Positions 47,732-57,336 are shown, counted from the stretch's first letter. The stretch: DNA of 64,000 bases from Nocardioides dokdonensis FR1436 (GCF_001653335.1 NZ_CP015079.1:1302001-1366000); one strand, 5' to 3'. The notes: generated by a model not told the origin, from the sequence alone. Program-made: numbers and translations.

Positions 47732-49534
47732 TCAGGCGCGTGGCGCGCGTCGTCCCTGACGGCCGTTGCCGTTGCCGTTGCCGTTGAGCAGCCCGTCCGA
47801 CGGTGTCGGCTCGTCGGTCGGCTCCTGCGACGGCTCGTCGGTGGGCTCGTCGCTGGGCTCGGGCGAGGGCTCCTCGCTGGGTTCGGGCTTCTGGGCGACG
47901 AAGAGGTTGACGTCCTGGCCCTGGGAGAGCCGCTCCCCGGCAGCAGGAATCTGCTCGGTGACGGTGCCGGGCTTGGCATCGGGGTCGGTGTCCTCCCGGA
48001 TGACGGGGTTGAAGCCGGCGTCGCGCACCTTCTGCGCGGCGACCTCCTCGTCGTCACCGACGACGTCGGGCACCTTCTCCGGGCCCTCGGAGATGATGAG
48101 GGTGACCGTCGACCCGTCCTCGACCTGCGTGCCGGCGGGGGGCTGCTGCTCGAGGACGAGGTTGCGCTCCTCGTCGGACTGGCGGCGTTGCACGACGGGT
48201 TCGAGTCCTTGGTCCTCGAGCGTCGCGACGGCCTGGTCGCGGAAGAAGCGGGTCACGTCGGGCACCGCCACCTCCGGGGGACCTGCGGAGACGGTGAGCA
48301 GCACGGTCGTCTGCGGCGCGACGAAGCTGTCGCCCGAGGGATCCTGGCCGATGACCCGCCCGGCGGGCCGGTCGGAGGTCTCGAGCTCGGTGTCGACGCT
48401 GAAGCCGGCCTCACCGAGCAGCCGGCTCGCAGCGGCTTCCTGGCGACCGACGACGTCGGGCACCGGGACCTCGTCGGGTGCGGAGGGGAAGAGGCGGGGC
48501 CACAGCAGCACGCCGGCGACGATGAGACCGATGACCAGCAGGCCGAGGGCGACCAGCCAGCCCACGGGTCGACGCTCCTCCTCGACCGCCGGCAGGCCGG
48601 TGGTCTGCGGCGGCACCGGGCGGGCCGCGACGGCCGTGGTGGCGACGGGCGGGGGCATCGGGGGGACGGTGGCCTGGACGGGTCGCCCGGCCAGGTAGCG
48701 CTCGATGTCGGTGCGCATCGCGGCGGCCGACTGGTAGCGGTCCTCGACCCGCTTGGCCAGCGACTTCATCACGATGGCGTCGATCTCGGGCGGGAGCTCG
48801 GTGTCGTGGTCCGACGGCGGCTGGGCCGGCTCCCGCACGTGCTGGTAGGCCACGGCCACCGGGGAGTCGCCCACGAAGGGCGGTCGCCCGGTCAGCAGCT
48901 CGTAGAGCTGGCAGCCGGCGGAGTAGACGTCGGAGCGGGAGTCGACGGTCTCGCCGCGCGCCTGCTCGGGGGAGAGGTACTGCGCGGTGCCCACCACGGC
49001 CGCGGTCTGGGTCATCGCCGACGCGGCGTCGCTGATGGCGCGGGCGATCCCGAAGTCCATCACCTTGACGTCGCCGGTGGGCGTGAGCATCACGTTGCCG
49101 GGCTTGATGTCGCGGTGGATGATCCCGGCCCGGTGGCTGTAGTCGAGGGCAGCGAGCACGCCGCTGGTGATCTCGAGGGCGCGCTCCGGGAGGATCTTGC
49201 GCCCCTCGCGCAGGATGTCGCGCAGGGTGCGCCCGGCGACGTACTCCATGACGATGTAGGGTTGCATCACGCCCGAGCCGTCCGAGGCGGGCTCCTCGCC
49301 GGTGTCGTAGACCGCCACGATGGAGGGGTGGTTCAGCGAGGCGGACGACTGGGCCTCACGTCGGAACCGGGCCTGGAAGGTGGCGTCGCTGGCCAGGTCG
49401 GTGCGCAGCCGCTTGACCGCGACCACGCGACCGAGCCGGGTGTCGGTGCCCTTGCGGACCTCGGCCATCCCGCCGCGGCCGAGCATCTCGCCCAGCTCGT
49501 AGCGTCCGCCGACCGTCGTCGGTGTGCTACTCAT
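47732..49534 (-). CDS. pknB: Serine/threonine protein kinase PknB with PASTA domains
   Basis: 600 residues. The kinase domain (about 1-275) has the Gly-rich loop GRGGMAEV, Lys41 in VAVK, HRDIKPGN with Asp142, and DFGIARA, with MTQT in the activation loop. A transmembrane helix (about residues 332-352) leads to three extracellular PASTA repeats (about 360-560) and a Pro/Glu/Ser tail ending NGNGNG. PknB senses muropeptides or lipid II and controls cell wall growth. The start overlaps the pknA stop by ATGA; it is the last gene of the fhaA-to-pknB operon. Confidence 0.95.
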   Translation of the reverse strand: MSSTPTTVGGRYELGEMLGRGGMAEVRKGTDTRLGRVVAVKRLRTDLASDATFQARFRREAQSSASLNHPSIVAVYDTGEEPASDGSGVMQPYIVMEYVAGRTLRDILREGRKILPERALEITSGVLAALDYSHRAGIIHRDIKPGNVMLTPTGDVKVMDFGIARAISDAASAMTQTAAVVGTAQYLSPEQARGETVDSRSDVYSAGCQLYELLTGRPPFVGDSPVAVAYQHVREPAQPPSDHDTELPPEIDAIVMKSLAKRVEDRYQSAAAMRTDIERYLAGRPVQATVPPMPPPVATTAVAARPVPPQTTGLPAVEEERRPVGWLVALGLLVIGLIVAGVLLWPRLFPSAPDEVPVPDVVGRQEAAASRLLGEAGFSVDTELETSDRPAGRVIGQDPSGDSFVAPQTTVLLTVSAGPPEVAVPDVTRFFRDQAVATLEDQGLEPVVQRRQSDEERNLVLEQQPPAGTQVEDGSTVTLIISEGPEKVPDVVGDDEEVAAQKVRDAGFNPVIREDTDPDAKPGTVTEQIPAAGERLSQGQDVNLFVAQKPEPSEEPSPEPSDEPTDEPSQEPTDEPTPSDGLLNGNGNGNGRQGRRAPRA

Positions 49535-51180
49535 CCGCTCGCTCCGTCGCTCGGGGTCGGCTCCGTGGTGCTGCTCCGGCCCGGGGTCTGGCTCGGGCTC
49601 GGGCTCCTGCTCGGGGTCAGGCTCGGGCTCTCGCTCGGGGACGGGGACTCGCTGGGCGTCTCGGTCGGCGTGGGGGTGGGGGTCGGCTGGAGCCGCTCCC
49701 CCCAGTAGCTGACAGTGATGGTGGCGCCCTTCTGCACGGTGCCGGTCGGGGTGACGGACTCGACCACACCGGGCTCCTGGGCGCCGCCGTTGTCGATCTC
49801 CTGGAGGGTGACGTCCAGCCCCTGCCCGCGCAGGTCGGCCTCGACCTCGCGGACCTGCCGTCCGGTGTAGTCGGACTCCTGCAGGGTCACGGTCTCGGGA
49901 GCGGGGGGTGGTTCGCTCTCGGTCGGGGTCGGCGAGGGCTCCGCCGAGGTCGACGTCGCCGACGGCTCACGGGTCGGCTCCTCCTCCGGCTGCTCGTCGT
50001 CGCCGCCGGTGGTGAGCAGGACCAGGATCAGGGCGGCCACGGCGGCCAGCAGCAGCACCATCAGCACGACCGCCCACGGGCTGCGACCCGACCCGGACGA
50101 GCCGCCGGTGGGCGTGCTCGTGGGGGTGGCGACCGGCGTCGGTACGGCGGTGCCGTCGGCCGGCGTGTCGCCGGCTGCGGCCGCACCTGCCGCCGCTCCG
50201 GCGGCGAGGCCGGCGCCCGCGGCCCCGGCGGCCGGCAGGACCTGCGTGGCGTCCGGTGAGCCCGGGCCGACACCAGCGGGGCCGTGGGCACCGCTCGGGT
50301 CGCGCAGGGCTGCGGCGAAGGCGTGGGCGTCGGGCCAGCGCTCGGCGGGCTCCTTGGCCAGCGCACGGCGTACGACGGCGGCGAGCGGTCCCGGCACGGC
50401 GTCCGGGAGCTCGGGGACCGGCTGGTTCAGGTGCGCCAGCGCCGTCGTCACGGGCGAGTCGGTCTGGAACGGGCGACGCCCGGCGAGGCACTCGAAGGCC
50501 ACGACGCCCAGGGCGTAGACGTCGGAGGAGGCGGTGGCGGTCCCGCCCCGCGCCTGCTCGGGGGAGAGGTACTGCGGGGTGCCCATCACCTGGCCGGTCT
50601 GGGTGACGCCGACGGCGTCGGCGGCCCGGGCGATGCCGAAGTCGGTGACCTTGACGGTGCGGTCGGGGGTGACGATCAGGTTGGCGGGCTTGACGTCGCG
50701 GTGCACGATGCCGGCCGCGTGCGCGGCGGCGAGGGCGGTCGCGGTCTGGGCCATCAGGTCGGCCGCGACCTCGGGGTCCATCGGCTCGCCCCGGCGCAGC
50801 AGCGCGGAGAGCGGCTGGCCCTCGACGAGCTCCATCACCAGGTAGGGCCGAGGCTGGCCCGACCCGTCGGCCGCGGCGGCCTCGCCGAAGTCGTAGACGG
50901 CCGCGATCCCCGGGTGGTGCAGCGAGGCGGCGTGCCGGGCCTCGGTCTCGAAGCGGCTGCGGAAGGCCGGGTCGTCGGCGTACTCGTGCTTGAGCAGCTT
51001 GACGGCTACGGAGCGGCCCAGGGTGGTGTCGGTGCCACGCCAGACCGCGCCCATCCCGCCGGTGGCCAGTCGGGAGTCGAGCCGGTAGCGGCGCGAGTCG
51101 TCGGCGAAGCCGGCGCCGGCCGCGCCGCTCTGGTCGCCGCCCGCGGGCACCGCCTGGGAGGGGGCGTCGTCGTCGCTCAC
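49531..51180 (-). CDS. pknA: Serine/threonine protein kinase, PknA position, with one PASTA-like domain
   Basis: 549 residues. The kinase domain (about residues 30-295) keeps ATGGMGAV, VAVK, VHRDVKPANL and DFGIARA. An Ala-rich linker, a transmembrane helix (about 360-385), and a single PASTA-like domain (ESDYTGRQVREVEADLRGQGLDV) follow, then a Ser/Pro/Thr-rich tail. Synteny (pknB-pknA-pbpA-rodA) makes it the PknA equivalent. M. tuberculosis PknA has no PASTA domain, so this is a variant architecture. GTGA overlap with pbpA. Confidence 0.9.
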   Translation of the reverse strand: MSDDDAPSQAVPAGGDQSGAAGAGFADDSRRYRLDSRLATGGMGAVWRGTDTTLGRSVAVKLLKHEYADDPAFRSRFETEARHAASLHHPGIAAVYDFGEAAAADGSGQPRPYLVMELVEGQPLSALLRRGEPMDPEVAADLMAQTATALAAAHAAGIVHRDVKPANLIVTPDRTVKVTDFGIARAADAVGVTQTGQVMGTPQYLSPEQARGGTATASSDVYALGVVAFECLAGRRPFQTDSPVTTALAHLNQPVPELPDAVPGPLAAVVRRALAKEPAERWPDAHAFAAALRDPSGAHGPAGVGPGSPDATQVLPAAGAAGAGLAAGAAAGAAAAGDTPADGTAVPTPVATPTSTPTGGSSGSGRSPWAVVLMVLLLAAVAALILVLLTTGGDDEQPEEEPTREPSATSTSAEPSPTPTESEPPPAPETVTLQESDYTGRQVREVEADLRGQGLDVTLQEIDNGGAQEPGVVESVTPTGTVQKGATITVSYWGERLQPTPTPTPTETPSESPSPSESPSLTPSRSPSPSQTPGRSSTTEPTPSDGASG

Positions 51181-52679
51181 CGGTTGATCACCGCCTCCAT
51201 GATGGCCTTGGCGATGGGGCCGCCGAGCAGGCCGCCGGCGATCTCGCCGCGGGCGCGGCCCGGGGCGTCCTGGATCATCACCGCGACCGCGACCTGCGGG
51301 TCGTCGGCGGGGGCGAACGAGACGAACCAGGCGTACGGCGCCACGTCGTCCTGGCCGCTCTGCGCGGTGCCGGTCTTGCCGGCGACCTGGATGCCGGGGA
51401 TGGCAGCGGGGTTCGCGGTGCCGACGTCGACGGTGGAGACCATCAGCTCGGTGAGCTGGTCGGCCGAGGAGGCGCTGAGGGCCTCGGAGAACTCCTCGTC
51501 GTCGGTGCCGTCGATCTGGTCGAACTCGGGGCTCTGCACCTCGTCGACCAGGTAGGGCCGCATGACGGAGCCGTCGTTGGCGATGCCGGCGGCGACCATG
51601 GCCATCTGCAGCGGAGTGGCGGCCACCTCGAACTGGCCGATGCCCGACTGGCCGGTCTGCGGCTCGTTCATCCCCTCGGGGAAGCGCGACACCGCCTGCG
51701 GCAGCAGGTCGTCGAAGTAGGACTGGTTGAAGCCGAAGAGCTCGGCCTGCTCCTGCATCGCCTCGGGGCCCAGCTCGACGGCCAGGCGCGCGAAGGTGGT
51801 GTTGCAGGAGTTCTCCATCGCCTGGGCGAAGGGGATCCGGTCCGAGCCGCAGTCACGGCCCTCGTTGTCGATGAGCCCGGAGTCGCCGGTGGTCTGCGGC
51901 AGCTGGTAGCTCGGACCGCCGGGCACCAGGTCGCCGGCCTCGTAGTCGCCGCTCTCGAGCGCGGCCGCCGCGGTGACGATCTTGAACGTCGAGCCCGGCG
52001 GCAGGGTGGTCTGGATCGACCGGTTCAGCAGCGGCTCCGAGTCGTCGGCCTCGAGCTCCTCGGCAGCGGCGTTGACCTCGCCCAGGTCGTGCGAGGCGAG
52101 CTCGTTGGGGTCGAAGGTGGGCAGCGAGACCATCGCCAGCACCTTGCCGGTGCGCGGCTCCAGGGCCACGACCGAGCCCTGGCCCTCGGGGCCGACGACC
52201 GCGCGCAGGCCGTCGAAGGCGGCCTGCTGGGCGGCGGGGTCGATGGTGAGCTGGACGTTGCCGCCCTGGCTCTCCTTGTTGCTGAGCAGGTCGACGAGCC
52301 GGGTCACGAAGAGCCGGTCGTCCTCCCCCGAGAGCAGGTCGTTGTAGGTCTGCTCGAGGCGCTGCTGGCAGCCCGAGCAGGTCGCCGGCTGGGCGTTGTA
52401 GAAGTTGAACCAGCCGGTCAGGTGGCTGTAGAGCAGCGGCTTGAGGTAGGTGCGCTGGTAGTCGTAGCGGTCGTCGGTCGGCTCGCTGCGCGCGATCGCC
52501 TCCTTGCCGACCAGGATCGCGCCCCGCTGCTGGGAGAAGCGCTCGTCGAGGGCGCGCCTGTTGTTGGCGTTGTCGTTGAGGCCCTCGGCCCGCCAGAACT
52601 GCAGGTAGGTGATGTTGGCCAGCAGTGCCACGAACAGCAGCAGGCAGAACACCGCGATGGTGCGGATCGGCTTGTTCAT
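51177..52679 (-). CDS. pbpA: Penicillin-binding protein PbpA (class B transpeptidase)
   Basis: 500 residues. One N-terminal transmembrane helix (about 5-25), a short dimerisation domain, and a transpeptidase domain with SxxK as STFK (Ser230), SxN as SCN (291-293) and KTGTAQ. Cys277 and Cys292 flank the SxN motif and could form a disulfide like that reported in mycobacterial PBPA. A CSGC pair at residues 101-104 is an additional oddity. It crosslinks peptidoglycan with the adjacent RodA. ATG 52679 overlaps the rodA stop. Confidence 0.94.
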   Translation of the reverse strand: MNKPIRTIAVFCLLLFVALLANITYLQFWRAEGLNDNANNRRALDERFSQQRGAILVGKEAIARSEPTDDRYDYQRTYLKPLLYSHLTGWFNFYNAQPATCSGCQQRLEQTYNDLLSGEDDRLFVTRLVDLLSNKESQGGNVQLTIDPAAQQAAFDGLRAVVGPEGQGSVVALEPRTGKVLAMVSLPTFDPNELASHDLGEVNAAAEELEADDSEPLLNRSIQTTLPPGSTFKIVTAAAALESGDYEAGDLVPGGPSYQLPQTTGDSGLIDNEGRDCGSDRIPFAQAMENSCNTTFARLAVELGPEAMQEQAELFGFNQSYFDDLLPQAVSRFPEGMNEPQTGQSGIGQFEVAATPLQMAMVAAGIANDGSVMRPYLVDEVQSPEFDQIDGTDDEEFSEALSASSADQLTELMVSTVDVGTANPAAIPGIQVAGKTGTAQSGQDDVAPYAWFVSFAPADDPQVAVAVMIQDAPGRARGEIAGGLLGGPIAKAIMEAVINR

Positions 52680-54070
52680 CGCTGGATCTTCACCACCTGG
52701 GTGTCGTCGTCGGAGCTCTGGTCGGTCTCGGCGGACAGGTCCGGCAGCGGGCGCCGGGCCAGGTCCGAGACGCGCAGCAGCAGGGCGATGATGACCCAGT
52801 TGGCGACCAGGGAGCTGCCGCCGTAGGAGAGGAACGGGGTGGTCAGGCCGGTCAGCGGGATCAGGCCGGTGACGCCGCCGACGACCACGAAGACCTGCAG
52901 CGCCAGCACGGCGCCGAGGCCGGCGGCCAGCAGCTTGCCGAAGCCGTCGCGGGAGATGAGGGCAGCGCGCAGGGCCCGCTCGACGATGAGGCCGTAGAGC
53001 ACCAGCACCGCCATCAGCCCGGTCAGGCCCAGCTCCTCGCCGATCGAGGCGATGATGAAGTCGGACTCCGCGAAGGGCACCCGGCCCGGGTCGCCCGCAC
53101 CGAAGCCGCGTCCGATCAACCCGCCCCAGGCCATCCCGAAGATCGCCTCGAGGGGCTGCTCGCCGCGCCCGTCGGTGCCGGCGCCGTAGTGCGCGAACGG
53201 GTCGAGCCAGATGTCGACGCGGATCTTGACGTGGCTGAAGACGCGCCAGGCCATCAGCGCGCCGCCGAGGAACAGCGCCCCGCCCACGACCAGCCAGCCG
53301 GGGCGTTCGGTGGCGACGTAGAGCATCACCAGGAAGAGGCCGAAGAACAGCAGGCTGGAGCCGAGGTCCTTCTGGAAGACCAGGATGCCGAGGCTGATGA
53401 GCCACATGCCGAGGATCGGGCCGAGGTCGCGCCCGCGGGGCAGGTCGACGAAGAGCACCCGGCGCCCGGCCAGGGCCAGCGCGTCGCGGTGCAGCACCAG
53501 GTAGCCGGCGAAGGCGATGACCAGCAGCACCTTGGCGACCTCGCCGGGCTGGAGGCTGAAGGGACCGAGCTGGATCCAGATCCGGGCACCGCGCACCTCG
53601 TTGCCGATCAGCGGCATCATCGGGGTCAGCAGCATGACGATCGCGGCCAGGCCGCTGGTGTAGGTGAAGCGGGTCAGCACCCGGTGGTCGCGCAGCAGCA
53701 CCAGCGTGGCGATGAAGAGCCCCACCCCGACGCTCATCCAGGTCAGCTGCCGGGAGGCGAAGCTGCTGCCCTCGGCGAGGTCGATGCGGTGGATGACGGC
53801 CAGGCCGAGGCCGTTGAGCGCCGCGACCACGGGCAGCAGCACCGGGTCGGCGTACGGCGCGACGAGGCGCACCACGACGTGGCAGGCGACGATCAGCGCG
53901 GTCAGCCAGCCGCCGTAGCCGATCAGGTCGGCCGGGACGCTCTGCTCGACCCCGATCCCGACGGCGGCGTAGGCGCCGATCCCGACGGCGAGGGCCAGCA
54001 CGAGCAGGAAGAGCTCCGCGCCACGCCGGCGGCGGTGCACGAAGGCGAGGGGACCCGAGGGGCTGGTCAC
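52676..54070 (-). CDS. rodA: RodA/FtsW/SpoVE family peptidoglycan glycosyltransferase
   Basis: 464 residues with about 12 hydrophobic helices. The SEDS signature is visible in QKDLGSSLLFFGLFLVMLYVATERPGWLVVGG and in the C-terminal GLIPLTGLTTPFLSYGGSSLVANW. It polymerises glycan strands and works with the class B PBP downstream. Start taken at GTG 54070, which makes a GTGA overlap with pstP as in neighbouring junctions; GTG 54076 two codons earlier is also possible. Confidence 0.93.
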   Translation of the reverse strand: MTSPSGPLAFVHRRRRGAELFLLVLALAVGIGAYAAVGIGVEQSVPADLIGYGGWLTALIVACHVVVRLVAPYADPVLLPVVAALNGLGLAVIHRIDLAEGSSFASRQLTWMSVGVGLFIATLVLLRDHRVLTRFTYTSGLAAIVMLLTPMMPLIGNEVRGARIWIQLGPFSLQPGEVAKVLLVIAFAGYLVLHRDALALAGRRVLFVDLPRGRDLGPILGMWLISLGILVFQKDLGSSLLFFGLFLVMLYVATERPGWLVVGGALFLGGALMAWRVFSHVKIRVDIWLDPFAHYGAGTDGRGEQPLEAIFGMAWGGLIGRGFGAGDPGRVPFAESDFIIASIGEELGLTGLMAVLVLYGLIVERALRAALISRDGFGKLLAAGLGAVLALQVFVVVGGVTGLIPLTGLTTPFLSYGGSSLVANWVIIALLLRVSDLARRPLPDLSAETDQSSDDDTQVVKIQR

Positions 54071-55494
54071 GGCCACGTGATCACCCGCTGGGCGGCGCTC
54101 GCGCGGGTGCCCGTGTCGACGGAGCCACGGTCCAGGGACTCGGCGGGCGACATCTCGCTGGCCAGGTTGTCCACGATCGCCTCGGCGTCGGCGAAGTCGT
54201 CGGCGGCGATGCCGTCGCGCACGCCCTCGGCCACGAAGGCGGGCAGCCGGTCGAGCTCGACGTTGGTGGTCGCGAACGGCTGCGACAGGTCGATGCCGGG
54301 CAGGCTGGTGTTGACGCCGCGGAAGATGACGACCTGGCCGTCCTGCTCGCCGACGTAGTACTGCGACTGGCTCCAGGTCCAGGCCCCGGCCGCGACCATC
54401 CAGACCAGGCCGACCGCGATCAGGGCCACCATCAGCCGGCGCAGCCAGAAGAACCGGAACGGCTCTCGAGGCGCGTAGCGAGCGGTCTCGGGGTCGATCG
54501 GGTCACTGGGGATGGCGTGCACGTCGGGCGGCAGGTCGGGGATCTCCGCCTGCACCGGCTCGAGCTCACCGGTGTCGCCGGACCGGTGGCCGCGGAAGAT
54601 GCCCGCGGGGCGCGCGCCCTTGACGGGTCGCCGACGCAGCTCGGCGGCCGCGCCCACCAGCAGGGGCTGGAGCTCGTCGAGGGCGGCGGCACGTCCGGCC
54701 GCCGCGGCCTCGTCGAGGACGTCGGCGACGATGCAGGTGACGTTGTCCGAGGAGCCGGCCTCGAGGCTGGCGCGCACCAGCTCGACCGCCGCGTAGTCGG
54801 GGGTGCCGGTGGACAGCACGTCGGCGAGCCGGGCGTCGTCGAGCACACCGCTCGCACCGTCGGAGCACAGCAGCAGCCGGTCGCCGGGCTGGAGGTCGGC
54901 GAGGAAGAGGTCGGGCTCGGCCTCGTGGATGCCGTCGAGCGCCTTGAGGATGAGGTTGCGGTGCGGGTGCACCCGCGACTCGGGCTCGGTGATCCGGCCC
55001 TCGTCGATGAGGCTCTGCACGAACGTGTGGTCGTGGGTGAGCTGGCTGATCTCGCCGGCGCGGTAGAGGTAGGCACGGCTGTCGCCGATGTGCCCGATGC
55101 CCGCCCGGGTGCCGTCGAAGACCAGGACCGTGGCGGTGGTGCTGGTGCCGTTGAGCGCCGGGTCCTCGTCGACGAGCTCGCCGATGCGGTCGTGGGCGCG
55201 GTGCAGCGCCCCGGCGACCCGGCCGAGCAGGTCGTCGGGCGTCAGACCGGAGGGCGGCTGCTCGTCGAGGCGGCGCAGCTGCTGGACGGCGGTGCCGCTG
55301 GCGATGTCGCCGCGGGCCGCGCCACCCACGCCGTCGCAGACCGTGAGCAGCCAGGGGCCGGCGTACCCGGAGTCCTGGTTGTCCTTGCGCACCCGGCCGA
55401 CGTCGGAGATCGCGGAGTAGTGCAGCCGCAGCATCCCCCCGCTGCCGGTGTCCTCGGCCGTGGCCGTGGCCGCCTCGGGGTCCGGGCCGCTCAC
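54067..55494 (-). CDS. pstP: PP2C-family Ser/Thr phosphatase PstP
   Basis: 475 residues. The catalytic domain (about 25-265) has metal-binding acidic motifs VRKDNQDSGYAG, TVCDGVGG, GHIGDSRAYLYR, LCSDGASG and SSDNVTCIV. A linker, one transmembrane helix (about residues 355-378) and an extracellular domain of about 100 residues follow. It removes phosphates placed by PknA and PknB and on their substrates. GTG 55494 overlaps the fhaB stop. Confidence 0.95.
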   Translation of the reverse strand: MSGPDPEAATATAEDTGSGGMLRLHYSAISDVGRVRKDNQDSGYAGPWLLTVCDGVGGAARGDIASGTAVQQLRRLDEQPPSGLTPDDLLGRVAGALHRAHDRIGELVDEDPALNGTSTTATVLVFDGTRAGIGHIGDSRAYLYRAGEISQLTHDHTFVQSLIDEGRITEPESRVHPHRNLILKALDGIHEAEPDLFLADLQPGDRLLLCSDGASGVLDDARLADVLSTGTPDYAAVELVRASLEAGSSDNVTCIVADVLDEAAAAGRAAALDELQPLLVGAAAELRRRPVKGARPAGIFRGHRSGDTGELEPVQAEIPDLPPDVHAIPSDPIDPETARYAPREPFRFFWLRRLMVALIAVGLVWMVAAGAWTWSQSQYYVGEQDGQVVIFRGVNTSLPGIDLSQPFATTNVELDRLPAFVAEGVRDGIAADDFADAEAIVDNLASEMSPAESLDRGSVDTGTRASAAQRVITWP

Positions 55495-55979
55495 TTGCGC
55501 AGCTCCAGGATCGTCTTGCCGATGCGCACCTGGGTGCCCATGGTGATCGTGGTGGGCTGGTTGATGCGCACGGTGCCGATGTAGGTGCCGTTGGTGGACC
55601 CGAGGTCCTCCACGAACCACTGGTCGCCCGAGGCGGCGACGCGGGCGTGGCGGGTGGAGACGTAGTCGTCGTCGAGGCGGATCGCGGCGTCCGAGCCGCG
55701 CCCGATCAGCAGCGGGGCGTCGACGAGCTCGGCCCGCTCGCCGGCGTTGCCGCCCTCGACCACCAGCAGGTGGGTCGGCGCGCCGCGACGCTTGGCCGGG
55801 ACCTTGGCCGCCTTGGCCTTCTTCTCCTTCTTGCCGCCTGCGGGCTGGGCGCCGCGGGCGGTCTCGGGCACGCGGGCCCCGAACATGTCGGAGCGGATGA
55901 CCGAGATGGCGGAGAGCACGAAGATCCACAGCACCGCCAGGTAGGCGATGCGGATCAGCAGCAGGGTGAGCTCAGACAT
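55491..55979 (-). CDS. fhaB: FHA-domain protein FhaB (FipA)
   Basis: 162 residues. An N-terminal transmembrane helix (about 5-25) and a basic linker precede an FHA domain (about residues 75-160) with GRGSDAAIRL, STRHARV and GSTNGTYI, the phosphothreonine-binding loops. It is a small membrane-anchored adaptor for PknB-phosphorylated partners in septation. It overlaps fhaA by 8 nt. Confidence 0.93.
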   Translation of the reverse strand: MSELTLLLIRIAYLAVLWIFVLSAISVIRSDMFGARVPETARGAQPAGGKKEKKAKAAKVPAKRRGAPTHLLVVEGGNAGERAELVDAPLLIGRGSDAAIRLDDDYVSTRHARVAASGDQWFVEDLGSTNGTYIGTVRINQPTTITMGTQVRIGKTILELRK

Positions 55980-56685
55980 CGGCGTGCTCCTGCTCGATCC
56001 GCACGGTCATGGTGGTGTTGCCGATCTTCACCTCGGTGCCGTCGTCGGCGATGCTGCTCGTCATCTTCTGGCCGTTGACGAGCATGCCGTTGGTGGACCC
56101 GAGGTCGCGCACGTCGACGCGCGGGCGCTCGGCGCTCGCGTCGACGCGGAACTCGATGTGGCGTCGGCTCACGCCGGGGTCGTTGATGCGCACGTCGGCG
56201 TCGGTGCCGCGGCCCACCACGACGCTGCCGCCGAGCAGCGGGTGCCGGGTGCCGTTGACCTCCAGGAGGGCGCGGGCGCGGCCCACCTGGGTGTGGGTCG
56301 CGTTGCCGGTCACCCGGGCCTGGGCCTGGCTGCGGACCCGGAACCGGCCGGTGGTCAGATCGTCGGCGCCCTCGAACTCGATGCTCACGGGGCCGGGGAA
56401 CGAGTAGGCGTTGGCCTGCGCGTGCTCCTCGAGCTGGCGCACCAGCTCGTCGGCCATGGCGGTGTCGTAGGGCGCGAGCCGCTCGAGGTCGGTGCCCGCC
56501 AGCTCGACGTGGAAGTCGTTGGGCACCAGGCGTCGTTGCCGGGAGAGGATCTGGGCGTTGTTGTCGCACTCGCGCTGCAGGGCGGCCGCGATCTCGACGG
56601 GCTGCACGGCGGAGCGGAACGCGCGGGCGAACGCTCCGGAGATCATCTGTTCGAGCCGCTGCTCGAATCGCTGCAAGGCGCTCAC
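55972..56685 (-). CDS. fhaA: FHA-domain protein FhaA with DUF3662 domain
   Basis: 237 residues. The N-terminal DUF3662 domain starts LQRFEQRLEQMISGAFARAFRS. A short linker leads to a C-terminal FHA domain with GRGTDADVRI, SRRHIEF and GSTNGMLVNG. In mycobacteria FhaA binds the phosphorylated pseudokinase part of MviN; the matching protein here is at 8982. It is shorter than the 527-residue mycobacterial FhaA because the Pro/Gly-rich middle is almost absent. GTG 56685 is preceded by AAGGAGG, which rules out the upstream in-frame ATG. Confidence 0.93.
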   Translation of the reverse strand: MSALQRFEQRLEQMISGAFARAFRSAVQPVEIAAALQRECDNNAQILSRQRRLVPNDFHVELAGTDLERLAPYDTAMADELVRQLEEHAQANAYSFPGPVSIEFEGADDLTTGRFRVRSQAQARVTGNATHTQVGRARALLEVNGTRHPLLGGSVVVGRGTDADVRINDPGVSRRHIEFRVDASAERPRVDVRDLGSTNGMLVNGQKMTSSIADDGTEVKIGNTTMTVRIEQEHADV

Positions 56686-56827
56686 TCGGCCTCCTTCCGT
56701 CCTCGGCGACGCGGGAGCCGGCTCCTGGGGCAGGCCGACCGGCCCGGCACTGATGCCGGGTCGGACCCGATCGTAACGGGACGGGGCGGTCGGGGTGGGC
56801 ACCCCCGACCCCTGGGAGCGGCCCGGT

Positions 56828-56857
56828 TTGGGTAACCGTCCCGCGCTGCGATAACCT
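56828..56857 (+). promoter_or_regulatory. Promoter of tRNA-Leu
   Basis: TTGGGT (56828-56833), an 18-bp spacer and TAACCT (56852-56857), 13 bp before the tRNA. Confidence 0.5.
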
Positions 56858-56870
56858 CAGCACGCTTCGA

Positions 56871-56954
56871 GCGCGAGTGGCGGAATAGGCAGACGCGCAC
56901 GGTTCAGGTCCGTGTGTCCGAAAGGACGTGGGGGTTCAACTCCCCCCTCGCGCA
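56871..56954 (+). tRNA. tRNA-Leu(CAG)
   Basis: 84 nt with a long variable arm, a class II tRNA. Acceptor stem GCGCGAG pairs with CTCGCGC, and the anticodon stem CACGG/CCGTG encloses TTCAGGT with anticodon CAG. The CCA end is not encoded. Confidence 0.95.
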
Positions 56955-56965
56955 CACTTGAGGCG

Positions 56966-57004
56966 AAAGACCGGTCGTCCAGCGATGGATGGCCGGTCTT
57001 TCTC
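56966..57004. terminator. Terminator after tRNA-Leu
   Basis: AAAGACCGG (56966-56974) pairs with CCGGTCTTT (56993-57001), followed by CTCGTT. It also lies downstream of the DUF1330 gene. Confidence 0.7.
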
Positions 57005-57015
57005 GTTCCGGGGTC

Positions 57016-57303
57016 TCAGACCCCCGGCACGATCCGCATGTCACGCACCGCGCCGCCGTCCAGGGCGGTCAGCGCCTCCTGGTAGGCGGGGCTGTCGTGC
57101 GCGGCGCGGGCGACCTCCAGGGACGCGAACTCGATGAGCACGGTGCGGGTCGTCTCGCCGGCCTCGTAGGTCTGCTCGGGCAGACCCCGGGCCACGAAGG
57201 TGCCGCCCGCGGCCTGCAGCGCCGGTCCGGCCAGCGCGGCGTACGCCGCCACCTTGGCCTCGTCGCGGATCTCTCGGTAGATGCTGACCCAGTACACGCT
57301 CAT
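57016..57303 (-). CDS. DUF1330 family protein
   Basis: 95 residues. The YWVSIYREIRDEAKVAAYAALAGPALQAAGGTFVARG core is a DUF1330 ferredoxin-like dimeric alpha/beta-barrel fold. Function unknown; such proteins are common in actinobacteria and lack obvious catalytic residues. ATG 57303 lies 6 nt after an AAGAAT hexamer on the minus strand, with no Shine-Dalgarno sequence. Confidence 0.8.
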   Translation of the reverse strand: MSVYWVSIYREIRDEAKVAAYAALAGPALQAAGGTFVARGLPEQTYEAGETTRTVLIEFASLEVARAAHDSPAYQEALTALDGGAVRDMRIVPGV

Positions 57304-57336
57304 GGCGACATTCTTCCGCACCGCCCGGCGGGCCCC

